Shown piece after piece: positions 27,666-39,560 of a stretch of DNA of 64,000 nucleotides. The notes beneath the pieces are model-generated. The model saw nothing but the letters and a program-made list of their open reading frames with translations. It was not told the origin of the DNA and did no database searches. The position numbers were made by a program, and so were the translations under genes. Every line of letters begins with the position of its first letter. The first letter of the stretch is position 1. Origin of the DNA: Cynocephalus volans (lineage: Eukaryota > Chordata > Mammalia > Dermoptera > Cynocephalidae); assembly GCF_027409185.1 (NCBI RefSeq), contig NC_084475.1, forward strand, positions 13,102,130 to 13,166,129. Direction: 5' to 3'.

Positions 27666-28817
27666 ACTCCCTGGTATTTTCTTATTAACATGCTATGAAA
27701 AAAAAAAAAAAAAAGTAACTGATTAGGACCAGTCGGGAAGCTACACAAAGGGATAGAGTAGTTGACAGATTTGGGAGCAGTTTTGGTAAGAACTTGCTAA
27801 TCTTTTTTTCTCTCCTGATCTTCATTCATTTTTCAGTGACATGAAATTTACTCTGACTCAGTTTACATAAAGATCACCCACTCTGTTTTTACCTTAGCCA
27901 CTCCCTTCTGCCCCCACCTACCAACCCCCTGCCCAATAACTCTCTGTTCATCTCTCTGCCTCTTGATAAACCATAGATTCATGTATCTCAAAATCCTCTC
28001 TTTTATCGGAGACCCCAAGAGAAGGATCCAGTCTCTGGTATCCAAAAGGATCTCTTGATCTCCAGAGATTTGGTTATGGTTTATGGAAACCTCAAGTTTA
28101 TGGAATCAGAAATGAGGATGATATGGTAAGAGGTCTTTTACTTTGGGGGTGTTCTCATTGCAAAAATCCTTTATACAACATCTCAGCTGTTTAATACTCC
28201 TCCGTCTCTTCTAGAATACTTGTATTGATTAAGAGCCTACTTCTCCTATCACAGAGATCTTCCATTGTGGAAAAATCTTATTTCTGAAGTTTCTACCCAA
28301 TGGGTCACCGTGGCCCACTTTTACACCAGTATGGTATGAGTCTTATCTTTCTTTCAGATGATAGCCCTTCAACTACTTGTATACTTTTCAAGCTTTCTTT
28401 TAGTCTTTTTTCCTTAAACTAAACATTTCCAATACACTTTACATATGCTATTGATCCCAAACCCTTCTACATCCTGTCATTTTTCTTCAAATATATTTTA
28501 CTTACTAGTATTCTCAAATTAGTACAACCACAATTATTTCCAGGACTCCAAATACAGTATGAAATTATGAATTATTTAGTCATTTAAATTAAAATTGTAT
28601 TAGTTCTTGCAGCAGCCAAATCACTCAGTTATGTTATGATGAGTAATTTCTGACCTATCTTGTAATTGTGCAATTGATTTTTTAAATGCAATTACCAAGT
28701 TTCACATTGTTTTACCCCTGTTTCAGGTTTCAAGTTTTACCCCTGTTTTGACTGAAGTATGACATATGCAGCTTCAACGGAAGGAAAAAGAGGAAAAGGG
28801 ATTTACATCATTGAGGC
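27666..28817. other. Unique downstream DNA
   Basis: Nothing recognised apart from a poly(A) of 18 near 27698. A/T content is high from 28.3 to 28.7 kb. Confidence 0.5.
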
Positions 28818-28990
28818 CTTACTTTGCCAGGCACTGTGACAGATGTTCTATATGCATGATTTCATTTAATCCACTTAATAACCCTTAGAAACAGGTGTTA
28901 TTATTGCAACTTTATAGAGAAGGAAACTGAGGCTCAGAGAGATTAAGCAATTAACCTAAGGTCATGTAACTAGTAAAGGGTACAGGCAAC
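28818..28990 (-). repeat. MIR SINE fossil
   Basis: The + strand shows the MIR reverse complement: CCAGGCACTGTGACAGATGT, GAAACTGAGGCTCAGAGAGA, then AACCTAAGGTCATGTAACTA. Confidence 0.8.
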
Positions 28991-29099
28991 TACCACAGAC
29001 TCCCCACCCCCCACCCCTAAGTTTTCAAAAGAGAATTTGCAATAGAGTTCATAATACAAAAGGGAGAATAAATGAAGAAATACAATTCTTATGTTGCGA

Positions 29100-29925
29100 A
29101 TTATATTACAGGGAATCTCTTTACAGCAAAATCTGACCATACGACCTTCCTGTTCAAAACCTCCTAATGGCTAGTACCTATGCACTTGGAATAAAATCCA
29201 AATTCCTTACCATAGGATTCAACTGCCCTACTCCAGGGGTCAGCAAACTGCAGCCCACATACCAAATCTGGCCCATCACTTATTGTTGCAAATAAAGTTT
29301 TATCGAAACAAAATTATTCTCATTAGTCTGTATACTGTCTATATCCTGCTATGATGGCAGAATTGAGTAGTTGAAACAGAGACTGTGGCCCACAAAGCCC
29401 AATATGTTTACTAACTGGACCTTTACAGAAAAGGTTTGCTGACCCCTGCCCTACACAATCTGGACCTTGCCTATTTCCATGACCTCATATCTTGCAACTT
29501 CTCTCCTTATTCCTTGTCCCCACACCTCCTCTGCCTTCTTTCTCACTCTCAAATCTCTCAAGCTTGTTGCTATTTCAGGGCTTTCACACTTACTGTTTAT
29601 TTTTACCTAAATCGACTTTTTGTCAGAATTTTCTCTGTTACCTCTTTTCCCTCTTTCAGATTTCAACTCAAATGTCACCTGTTCCAATGGCCCTTACTTG
29701 ACCATCCTAGAGAGAGTGATCCGTACTGTCATCACCCCAGTCCTCTCTAACCCACTGCTCTGTCTGCTTTTGAAACACCACCACCTCCCGAAATGATCTT
29801 CTTGTCATTTTTGTGTTTGTCTCCTCTGACTACAGCTTTGAACTTTTCTTCTCAACTTATCTCCAGTACTTAGAAAAGTGTTTGGCACATAACAGGAGCT
29901 CAATAAATATTTACTGATGAAATCA
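29100..29925 (+). repeat. L2 LINE 3' region, split by a MER20 insertion
   Basis: The left part has CCTTCCTGTTCAAAACCTCC and AATAAAATCCAAATTCCTTA. The right part resumes with ACAATCTGGACCTTGCCTAT, AACTCAAATGTCACCTGTTC and the 3' end GGAGCTCAATAAATATTTAC. The two halves join exactly if the hAT element at 29234-29448 is removed. Confidence 0.8.
29234..29448. mobile_element. MER20-type hAT-Charlie transposon
   Basis: 215 bp bounded by terminal inverted repeats CAGGGGTCAGCAAACT-like at the left and GACCCCTG at the right. It is flanked by an 8-bp target duplication, CCCTACTC / CCCTACAC, with one mismatch. The inner sequence (GCAAATAAAGTTTTATCGAA and so on) matches MER20 as I remember it. The element is non-coding. 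Confidence 0.85.
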
Positions 29926-30024
29926 TTGATACATTAAGTCATTTTTATTCCCCCAGATCCTGAGGTAGGCATCAAGTATTAGGAGTTAGATGGCAAAAGG
30001 TATCAATTACTCTGTAATTAATAA

Positions 30025-30310
30025 TCAATTAAATAAACATTTGATGAATGTTCATTATGTGCCAGGTAGAAGTTGGGGGCTCCAAAATTAATAATATAAG
30101 GAGCTCACAAGACAAAGAATGGGGGTAAAGTAATTAAACAGACAATAGTGTTGAGTGTTGAGTTAGAGATGTATGCAGAATGCTATTCCAATACAGAGGC
30201 TGGAAGGCAGAGAGAACCTTCTGGAGAAAGGGGATGTTGTCCAGCCGAAAAAAGACATTTCAGGCACAGAGAAGAGACTGTGAAAGAAAATCGAGATACG
30301 AAACAGGCTC
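30025..30310 (-). repeat. L2 LINE 3'-end fragment
   Basis: The reverse of the L2 3' end is recognisable as ATTATGTGCCAGGTAGAAGT, AAGGAGCTCACAAGACAAAG and a degraded GAGAACCTTCTGGAGAAAGG inner part. Confidence 0.55.
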
Positions 30311-30806
30311 ACACTCTGGCGCAACTACAAGCTGATTCACTGTGACTAGGACTACATATGGGCAGATAAATAACAGAGAATTTGTTGAGAGATAGGCAGG
30401 GGTGGAATCAGTGAACTTTAGAAGGATTTTAACCAGATAATGGCAGGAGCAGTTTTGGGGTTTAAAACAGAGTACATTGTTTTAATGTCCTCTGCACAAC
30501 ATTTGCTATCAAAATTCAGGAACAAGGAGACCACTTGGGAGTCTCTGGTTTAGTACGTCGCAGAAGAGATGAAGGCCTGAGCTAAGACCAAGTTGGTGGC
30601 AATAAAACTGGAGGGAAGGGGATGGCTTGGAGAGGATCCAGAAGGTAGAAGTGGCAGAAGTTGAGAACTGGCAGGATGAAGACTAAGAAGGTGGCATAAA
30701 GAGTACCCTCTATGCTGTCTTCAGTGACAGGGTGAGAGGTGATGCCATTTAACAAATTGTGGAATATAGGAATGTAGCTGGAGAGGTTTAGTGGGCAGTT
30801 GGATAT

Positions 30807-31442
30807 ATAGTCATGCACTGCATAGGACATTTCGGTCAACGAGACTGCATATATGACAATGATCCCATAAGATTATAATTAAGCTGAAAAATTCACATCA
30901 TGACATTATAGCATGAGGCGTTAGTCATGTGTTTGTGATGATGCTGGTGTAAACAAACCTACTGCAAAATATGTGGAGGAGGTACTTAGCTTACCAAGGG
31001 GTGACCCTCCAAAGGTAGCTGACCTTTAAGGTAGAAAACCAAGCATTTGAAACATGAAGTCTGATCCCAAGTGAAGGGGTTATTGTTGACTTTAGAATTC
31101 ATGCATTTTTAAATGATTCCCACCCATCTACATAGCAAAATAATAACTAAACAGTTAGCTAACACTCACTAAGTGCTTGCTGAGTACCAGGCACAATCCC
31201 CACTTATAATTTTCATAACTTGTGGGGGTGGTATTATCCTAATCCCCATTGAACAGATGAGAAAAGTGAGGCACAGAGAAACTCGGTACCATAATTAGAG
31301 GCCCATGCTCATGCAACTAGTGAGCGGCGTAGATAACAAGAAGATTCATTGCTGTTCCCTTTCATAATACACTTTCACACAACAACAACATCGCCTAACG
31401 ATACATTTCTGAGGACCTATTCACGTCATTAAGCGATGCATA
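30807..31442. mobile_element. Fossil DNA transposon with both terminal inverted repeats (Tigger/pogo-like)
   Basis: The left end (TAGTCATGCACTGCATAGGA, then GATCCCATAAGATTATAATT) and the right end (CATCGCCTAACGATACATTT ... GTCATTAAGCGATGCATAA) are inverted copies of a known mammalian TIR sequence. The expected inner sequence is largely missing and replaced by unrelated DNA including a MIR. I am unsure of the exact family name. Confidence 0.6.
31155..31335 (-). repeat. MIR SINE fossil within the transposon interval
   Basis: The + strand shows AAGTGCTTGCTGAGTACCAG, AACAGATGAGAAAAGTGAGG and CATGCTCATGCAACTAGTGA, the MIR reverse complement. It lies between the two transposon ends. Confidence 0.7.
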
Positions 31443-31449
31443 AAACCCA

Positions 31450-32490
31450 CGTGGACTGTGGTCAAAATAATCCAACTTTATTTTTGCCTTTGCTGCCTCT
31501 TTAGACTTTATTCAGGAGATGGGATTTTCCCTCGGCCCTGAGTGTTCACGAGGGTCAGAGTTGGGGGTAGGAGACCTGACATAGCCTATCATTCTCAGAA
31601 AATAAAAAGTCATGTGCTTATGTAGTTTTTTTTTTTTTTTTAATCTGATTTCAGTAATTGAAATGTGTCTCCCAGGAAATGACCAAACTGGCTTAATATT
31701 ATCTTCTCTCCTCCTGAACTCAGGATGGCTTCATGATAAAAACCTGCAGTGGTGAGGAGGGGTGGTCCTACCTTTCTCTGCACATTCCTTGATTGTCCCC
31801 TGTCCCACTAGTCACCTGCTAATTTCTGTCTGCCCAACAGAGTCAAAGGGAATGGGACAAGCAGGAGAGGAGAAGGAAGAGAAAGGGACATTGATCTGGA
31901 TGGTGCCACACTGTTGGGTCCTCGTAGGTGGTTAAAGCTGGTATCCCTGGTGGGCCAGGCGCTTGATCAGAACTGACTCTGTTTCCCCTCGGGCACTTTG
32001 ATGGTCTCTGTATTCATGCAACTCAGGCAGATACATTACCATTCGGACAGGTAGTCTGCAACTCTTTCCTCAGCTGAGCACGCTCAGAATACTTCCAGCC
32101 TCTTTCTCCTTACGTCTCCTGCCCTTGCAAGTGACTCTGCTAAACAGGACCCAATCCGACACCACGCTTGCTCTCTCTCCCAGAGGACCCGCATTTGGTT
32201 AATGGCAACACTCCCTCACCCAGGAGAAGGCACCACTTCACACATCTCACCCTACATGCCTCGAATCTTAAGTTAGACATCAGTTCTCTGTGCTTCCCAA
32301 CTGCAAGAACACTTTTCAAAGCTTTGCAAACAATCTCTTTTAAAGCCCCATTTGCTCAACTTGGGGTCCGTGGCTAACACCACTATACCTCCCCCATGAC
32401 AAGAGAATGATTATCCATCGATGGCAGCAACTGTCCAAAAAACATACTCTGTAGACTTCCTTTCCCCTCTCAGACTCCTTCCCCTTCCTT
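31450..32490. other. Unique downstream DNA
   Basis: A T run at 31627-31641 and otherwise unique sequence. No gene seen. Confidence 0.5.
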
Positions 32491-33215
32491 TTTATTACAG
32501 TTAAAAACGACTGCCACCTTATATCCAGTGAAATGCATAGATCTTAAGTGTATAACTCAATGATTTTTGATGTATGTATACATTTGAGCAACTACCACCC
32601 CAATCAAATTAGAGAACATACCCCCCACCCCAGAAAGTTCACTCATTTTTTCCTCTTTCAGTCCATCCCTATTTCCCATAGAAAACCACTGGTCTGATCT
32701 CAATCACCACTGATTACAACCTATTCTTAAAATTTATATAAATGGAATTATACAACATGTGCTCATTTATATCTAGCTTCTTTTGCTCTACATAATTTTT
32801 TGAGATTCATCAATGTCATTGCATGTATCAGTAGTTCATTCCTCTCTGTTCCTGAGTAGTATTCCATTGTATGAATGCACATGAATGTGTTTGTCCAGTT
32901 CCTGCTGATGGACATTGGCATTGTTTCCAGTTTGGGACTATATTGAGTAAAGCTGATATAAATCTCTCAGGTCAATACCTAGAAATGTGATTGCTGAGTC
33001 ACAGGTTAGATAAATGTTCAACTTCACAAGGAACTGCTGCCAAGCCATTTTCCAAAGTGCTCAAGTCATTTTACACTTCCACAAGCACAGAAGGAGAGTT
33101 CTAGTTCCTCTAAATCAATGCTAACGTCAGTTGTCAGACTTTTTATTCTTGACACCCATTTTCATGGATGTCAGATGTTATCTCACGCTTTTACTTTACA
33201 TTTCTAACACCCCCC
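32490..33215 (-). repeat. Old L1 LINE fragment (ORF2 end and 3' region), antisense
   Basis: The + strand carries the reverse of an old L1: GAATTATACAACATGTGCTC, AGTAGTATTCCATTGTATGA, TTGTTTCCAGTTTGGGACTA and GTGATTGCTGAGTCACAGG. Numerous mutations leave no open frame. It is much more diverged than the L1 at 36.5 kb. Confidence 0.75.
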
Positions 33216-34985
33216 CCAATGCCCTATGTCATTCCTCTGCACATTGTTTTGCATTGCAGAATTCAAGGGACATGAGATCTGATGACCCCCTACATGCTTT
33301 TGGAACCCAGATGTTTATTTCCTTTCTTTGGATGGGGAGCATTAGATATCCATTCTTCTTATGACTTTTCATTTTCACAGCTGCCTCGGCACTGTATGGA
33401 TCCAGCTAGACCCATGTGGGGATATGCCAAGTGCTGTGAAGGAACCGATTGTACAGGCACCCCAGGTCCAGCTGGAGACCACAGAGCTGGGAATCCAGGA
33501 GTGTCTAATGAGACTCTTGGGCCCACTTAAAGGCAGGCTTAGGAGGTGGAGGAAGTCAAGGGATGATGAGGAAAAACATTCAGCCCAAATAAACATCTGG
33601 ACTTATGCAAATTGCTCTTAGTCTCTGGACCTGTGGGGAGCTGACCCACATCTATGCAGATAAAGGACCTTATAGAAAGATGAAGTTTGTGGGACTTCTG
33701 CCCTTTAAAGCCACTAGAAAGGGTAAGATTTGATCTTATCTGAATGTCCTTTATCTCTGTAATTTTAGAAAAAGAAGAGATTCTTCTCTTGTAGGGTTCC
33801 CGAAAGCAGAGCTAGAGGAATGAATCTGAATTCTCATTTCCTCTCCTGCTTGAGGGCCCCAGATCTCAGGATGACCACGCTCCAGTCCCCATCTCCTCAG
33901 CCAACAGATCTGCCTCCCTCCAGAGCCAATTTTGAAAGTCCCTGAAATTTCTTCACTAAACATGAGCACACTTCTGACCTCTCAGTTGATTTCATCACCC
34001 AGCCGGCCCCTGTCTGAACCCCAGAATCCATGGAGAATTCTTGAAATCCATCCTTTTCTCCACCTGCAGTTGTTTGCTGGGATTTAAGAAAAAAAATGAT
34101 ATGGCATGTGTAAGTTTCCCCAATGTCCCTACCCCTTGATACCCTGTTCCCACCAAGACTTTCACCTCTAATTTTTAAGATGGTAGAGGAGTAACTTGAG
34201 CCCGCAGCATATCAGAAATCAGCCATGAGCAGTAGCCTATCAGTGGACATGGGGCCAAATGAAATTCACCTGTCCAGCTAGAGGCCAGCACCTATAGCTA
34301 TTAATCAAAATGATCCTCATGGGCATAGAGTATGGGAGGAACTGTCTTGCTCTGGTCAATTCAGTCACATTGTCCAAGGGCCAAATCATCGAGACAACAA
34401 ATGTTTCCTGCTTATCTATCATCTGACAGGCTCAATTGGTATGGAGCTAGTGGCACAGAGGTAAACAAGGCAGAGGGACCCCACACCTAGTAAGGAGAGA
34501 TCAAGTTTAAACAAGTAACACTAACAAATTAGAGAGAGTTATGTTCTGGATTAAATACAGTCAAAGGAGATAAGCGAATAAACAGCTTATAGTCAGGAGT
34601 TCCCTAGCGTCAAAAATTCATCACCTAAACATATCTTGCTTTCAAATACCAAATGAAAATAAAAGATTGCTTAATAAATAAATAGATGGGTTACCTGAAA
34701 AAACAAAAAAAATGAATATTCTGCTTTGTAGAGCCATCGGCCATTTGATGAGCATTTGGATTACTCTGCAAAGCAAGGTTGTACTTTACTACTGCTTCAG
34801 TAAGTTAACTGAAATTTTAATTTCCATTCATTATCGATGGTGGGAAGTGGGTAAGGAGTAGCACATTCCTCACTTTCCCAGAAACTTTTTATCTATCCTG
34901 ATGTCTTCAGTTCTACAAGTTTTCACTCTTAAATTCTGTAAGTTTTAATTGACTTGTAGAAATTAATTTTACTGTTAATTTATAC
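33216..34985. other. Unique downstream DNA
   Basis: No gene or clear repeat; one octamer ATGCAAAT at 33605-33612. A chance frame at 33361-33621 has no family resemblance. Confidence 0.45.
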
Positions 34986-35335
34986 AACCGAAAATCTACA
35001 CGTTTTCATTCAATTTCTCAGAGCTATCCAGCCCAAAAGTCCCTCTGGAGAGAGTCCAATTGCTCTTGAACGGGAGCCAGCAATTATGACTGACTGTCTT
35101 TTTTGCTTATCCAGTGTGTCATCCTGGTCAATCGTCCACAAATGGCGAATTAACCTGCTGATGCCTTTATGTGCCAAGTACCCAGCAACAACTGGTTTAA
35201 ACAAAGTTGGGGGGATTTATACGAAACTGAAGAAAGAACAGCCACACGGCACAGATAGTTAAACACCAGCAGCAGTCACGGGGCTATATGTCAACCCTCT
35301 CGTCCGGTATATTAAAAGATCACTCAATCCTCATT
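34986..35335. promoter_or_regulatory. Repeat-free stretch, candidate non-coding element
   Basis: About 350 bp of balanced composition with many developmental-type motifs in a row: CAATTATGAC, GGCGAATTAACC, GTTTAAACAAAG (SOX/TCF type) and TTTATACGAAA. No transposon signature. I list it as a candidate only; conservation cannot be tested here. Confidence 0.3.
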
Positions 35336-36467
35336 TTACAGTCCGGCTTGGGAAGCACAGAGGAGAAGGGCATGGGACAAATCTGATGACCCACCGAGCA
35401 GGCAACATCTGTGCAGAGGACACCAGTCTTGGTGATACCCAACCAGCCTAAGAGCAGAGTCTTGACAGACCATGACCCCCCCAGGCTTGGACCCACCCCA
35501 CAAGCTGCTGTTGTCCTGCCACAGCTGTTTCCGCTTTTTATTACGATTTTCTCCGCCTTTCATTTTTCAGGCCAAGGAGAAGCTCAGGGGACCCATCTGT
35601 TCCTCTCCTGCTCTTTTCCCTGTTCCCAGAAGCAAAGCACACTCATGCACGCGTGCACACACACCGCACCAGACCACCACAGACTCCTCTTTAGGACAAT
35701 GAAGAACAGGACACAGAAGTGAGCGTCACTCCAGTTCACACTCCAGGGAAGTGCAAGGACAGGCAGCCTCAGGGGAGGAGGCGGTGTCCTCAGGAAGCCT
35801 GACAGCAAGAGCGTTCTGTGCAAGGAGCACTGGACACAGGCGCAAAACCTCTTCATCCAAGCAGCACGTTTTCTTCCCAGGAAGACTTTCTGTTTTCTTT
35901 TTGTTTTTCCTTAAACTTTCCGAATAAAACAAAAACAGGGCTAGTGGTTTAGGCTCACAGTGCAGAGTATCTCAAGTCCAAAAAACCGAAGATACATGAT
36001 ACCATCAGGCTTAAGAAAAGTTAGAAACAATTGAAAGAACAACTTTCCCCTTAAGATGGAATGAAACAGTATCATTCCTAAAAAGAAAAGCCAAAGGCCC
36101 AAAGACAAAGCTAAGTCTTTGAGGACATCATCACAAAAAAGGACCAAAATTGGACTTCTTATGACTGTTTTTCCTTCATTCTGTGGCAGGAGTCAGTCTT
36201 CATGTTCTGTTAATTTTTTCTCTCCAGGGTGTCTCTGCAGAGTCATCCCCCTAGAAAGAGCTGTTGCAGCTAGTGCCAAAGTTAGTACAGTCATCTCCTG
36301 GCTTCTGTCCTCGAAGTTTTCTGGAGCACCAATTTCTTTATGTTTCTGGATTGTTCTGGAACCTTCAGCACTGGATTGTAAAGACCACTCTGAGCCAAGC
36401 AAAGCTTTAGGTTCTTTTTCAAACACCCTTCTCTTCAGTGGATCCATCTCCAACCACCTCTGTGATT
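35336..36467. other. Unique downstream DNA
   Basis: No gene recognised. A short CA-rich patch is near 35655-35668. Confidence 0.5.
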
Positions 36468-36482
36468 AATCTGTCACACACC

Positions 36483-37076
36483 TGCAAAATGGTGCAGCCT
36501 CTATGGAAAATGGTATGGAGGTTCCTCAAACAAATGCAGATAGATCTGCCATACGACCCAGCTATCCCACTGCTGGGAATATACCCAGAGGAATGGAAAT
36601 CATCAAGTCGAAGGTATACCTGTTCCCCATTGTTTATCGCAGCACTCTTTACAATAGCCAAGAGTTCGAACCAGCCCAAATGTCCATCATCAGATGAGTG
36701 GATACGGAAAATGTGGTACATCTACACAACGGAATACTACTCAGCTATAAAAACGAATGAAATACTGCCATTTGCAACAACATGGATGGACCTTGAGAGA
36801 ATTATATTAAGTGAAACGAGTCAGGCACAGAAAGAGAAATACCACATGTTCTCACTTATTGGTGGGAGCTAAAAATTAATATATAAATTCACACACAAAA
36901 AAAAAAACGGGGGGAAGAAGATATAACAACTACAATTACTTGAAGTTGATATGACAAGCAAACAGAAAGGACATTGTTGGGGGGAGGGAGGAGAGGGAGG
37001 AGGGAGGGAGGTTTTGGTAAGGGGCAACAATAATCAACCACAATGTATATCGACAAAATAAAATTTAAAAAAAAAA
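36483..37076 (+). mobile_element. 5'-truncated L1 LINE with intact target-site duplication
   Basis: The L1 ORF2 protein C-terminus is readable in one frame (IPLLGIYPEEWKSSSRRYTC, then FIAALFTIAK, QPKCP, MWYIYTTEYYSAIK and HMFSLIGGS) and stops at 36870-36872. A G-rich polypurine tract (36976-37014) and an A-rich tail follow. The 15-bp duplication AATCTGTCACACACC flanks it at 36468-36482 and 37077-37091. It is an inactive fragment of about 594 bp and the least mutated LINE here. Confidence 0.95.
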
Positions 37077-37122
37077 AATCTGTCACACACCCCCATCACA
37101 TTGCTGGGTTGTTGATCCTTGT

Positions 37123-37331
37123 AGGGTTTCTCAACCTCAGCACTATTGGCATTTTGTTGGAAGGGACAGTCCTGTGTACTATAGGATGTTTCATAGCATC
37201 CCTGGCCTCTACCTAACTAGATGCCATTAATACCCCTCCTCAAGTTTCAGCAATCCCAAGTCATCTCTATGTATCACCAGATGTCCCCTGGGAGGAAGAG
37301 AAGGCAAGACTGTCTCGGTTGAGAATCACTG
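37123..37331 (-). mobile_element. Non-autonomous hAT-type DNA transposon
   Basis: Begins AGGGTTTCTCAACCTCAGCA and ends GTTGAGAATCACTG, with the inner match CATCCCTGGCCTCTACCTAA and AGATGTCCCCTGGGAGG. It is the reverse of the copy at 51028-51259. The exact MER name is not certain. Confidence 0.75.
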
Positions 37332-37479
37332 CTATGGATCTATGTTCACGTGATTCCTGGTCTGGAAAGTACTTCTGTTACCTGTTCTTATTTAGAACTT
37401 TGGAGACTTGAGTAACCTTCTCCAAAGAACTTGAGTGAGTCACTCTTGAGCTGATGTATCCTGTGTCCTTTCCCGCACT

Positions 37480-37710
37480 ACTTAGATAACGCCTAAGCAT
37501 TTCTTGTATTTTGCTTTGTCTTTGCTTCCCACGTGTTTTATGTGGGTTTGTCTCCTTTACAGCAAGAACTCTCCAGCTTCTAGACCCCTGGAGGTGTGCT
37601 TTCCTCTTCTTTAGGTACCACCCATCACACTTAGCAATTAGCACAGCATTCTACTCACCACAGAGCACCTGGCACATAGTAAACCCTCAATAAATATCAG
37701 TGAAAGGAGG
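37480..37710 (+). repeat. L2 LINE 3'-end fragment followed by GA-rich sequence
   Basis: CAGAGCACCTGGCACATAGT and AAACCCTCAATAAATATCAG are the L2 3' terminus. A purine-rich tract (GGAAGGA type) follows to about 37782. Confidence 0.6.
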
Positions 37711-37782
37711 GAAGGAACGAAGGGCAGAAGGAAAGAAGAAAGAGAGAGAGGGAAGAGGGGAAGGACGGAAGGAAGATGAGAA

Positions 37783-38440
37783 AAAATAGCTATTAAATGA
37801 CTTGTTGTAAAATGAGAGAATGAGCCCTTTTCCTAAATTGTCCCTGTCTTTGCCCAAATATTCTTTTGTCCCCTTACTGACACCTGCTTCTTAAATCACT
37901 GAAATCATCAGAAAGCTTGAGTCTGTGGAGCCCTGATTTTTATCCTGGATGCAAAGAGAACCCTGCTTTCTGATACTTCCCATTTGAAAACCTACCTCCC
38001 GAAATGCAACAGTCTTAAACCAAAAGCTATGGCATCTGCATGTTCTCACTGGTGACACACTGAGGAGCTGATACAAGTAGGGCCCAGGTTTTGGGTCTCA
38101 TCCACCCAAACTCTAAAGAACAAAAGCCACCTCCAGATGGCCTGTAAATGCAGACCAGTGCTGAAAACCTGAAGGGCATGAAAACACCTGAAAACAAAGC
38201 CACCAAAATGGACAACCACTGGCCACACCTCACATAAGGCACAGTCCTGGGGATTAGGGTTGGGGCAAGGTCTACCCAAGCTTGAAGAGGAACTGAAGGT
38301 GGTCACTGAGGCTGGAGACGCAAGACAGAGTCAGTTCATTTAATTTCCCAACAACTTCCCAGGTCATTCCAAAGGACACATGAGATAACATCTGTTGCAT
38401 TGTTCAGGGCCAAGAACTGGGCTTCCCTTTCCTGCCACCA
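37783..38440. other. Unique downstream DNA
   Basis: Nothing recognised. Confidence 0.5.
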
Positions 38441-39560
38441 ATTCTCCACCAGGCTATCAACACAGCCTTCCACATCGCCTCAGACCCTCTCTCCCATTCA
38501 TCTTATACACTGCTCTCAAATCAGATCCCAAAGCACAGCCCTAATTATTCACCACGACATGTCCCCACCCCTCTCATATCAATAGGTCAATTGGTCATCT
38601 GTATTTCCATGATAAAACCCAGAAACTCCTAAGCTTTCCCTAGCCTACCTTGTCTTTCTCACCTCTCTTCCCACTACCCTCTTTCAATGTCCCTGTGTGT
38701 TCACCAACCTCAAGTTCATGCTGCTTCCCTTCTACTATGGACTGAATTGTGTCCCCCCCCCCAAAAAATTTTAATGTATTGGAGACTTGGTATCCACTGT
38801 GACAGTGTTAAGAGGGTGGAAAATCCTATTATGGTCATTGAAAGTTGGGGCCTTGAAGAGGTGATTAGATTGTAGGACCATGTCACAGTGAATGGATTAA
38901 TAATGGTGGTCAGGGCCGTGGTTCAGAGGACTTTAAAAGGGGAGTACATGAAAGTCTCTCTCTGCTCTGCCGTTTTCTGCAATGTGAGACCTCTGCATTG
39001 CTGTAAAGTCACCACCAAAGAAGATCCTCACCATAAGTGTTCCCTGGACTGTGGACTTCCCAGCCTCCAAAACTGTAAGCAGTAAATTTCATTTTCTTAC
39101 AAAGTACCCAGTTCCAGGTATTTTGTCATAAGCAACAGAAATGGACTAAGATGCCTTCCGTGTCTCTATGTTTTGTTTATGCAATTCCCTTAACATGCTT
39201 TATCCCCATCACCTTCTGTCCAAATTCCATTCATCCTGCAAGCTTAAGCTTTTCCTGAGCCTTATCCCCTTCCACTCTCACTCCTAAGCTAAAAGACACT
39301 CTCCTTCCTCTAAACTACCAGAGCCTATTGAACAGATTGCTATATTTGGTCAAATTTAAAATGCCATTGACTGGAAGAAAAAATATGCATCTTAAAAGTC
39401 AATGAAATGACCATGGGTTCCATACCTAATCTCTTCTATACCTTTACCCTGTATTGTAGTTACTGTGTATGTGTTTTTCTCCCCTTCTGAACTGCAATCT
39501 TCTTGAAGGCATGATCTCTATGTGTTCCTTATCAAACCTCGTGCAGTGCTAAGTCTGTAT
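38440..39560 (+). repeat. L2 LINE region, split by a MaLR-type LTR
   Basis: Left of the LTR: CTGCTCTCAAATCAGATCCC, AACCTCAAGTTCATGCTGCT. Right of it: TTTTGTTTATGCAATTCCCT, AAATTCCATTCATCCTGCAA and CTGCAATCTTCTTGAAGGCA. Together they follow the L2 order, so the LTR at about 38735-39155 landed inside an older L2. Confidence 0.6.
38735..39155 (+). mobile_element. Solo LTR of ERVL-MaLR type
   Basis: Starts near ATGGACTGAATTGTGTCCCC, includes GGGGCCTTGAAGAGGTGATT and GTGGACTTCCCAGCCTCCAA, and ends TTGTCATAAGCAACAGAAAT. It fits the MaLR LTR layout (MLT1/MST group). No internal retroviral genes accompany it. Confidence 0.7.

Noticed and set aside
36438..36872. A host protein gene at 36.4-36.9 kb
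   Set aside because: The protein is the C-terminus of L1 ORF2 and the copy is 5'-truncated with a target duplication.
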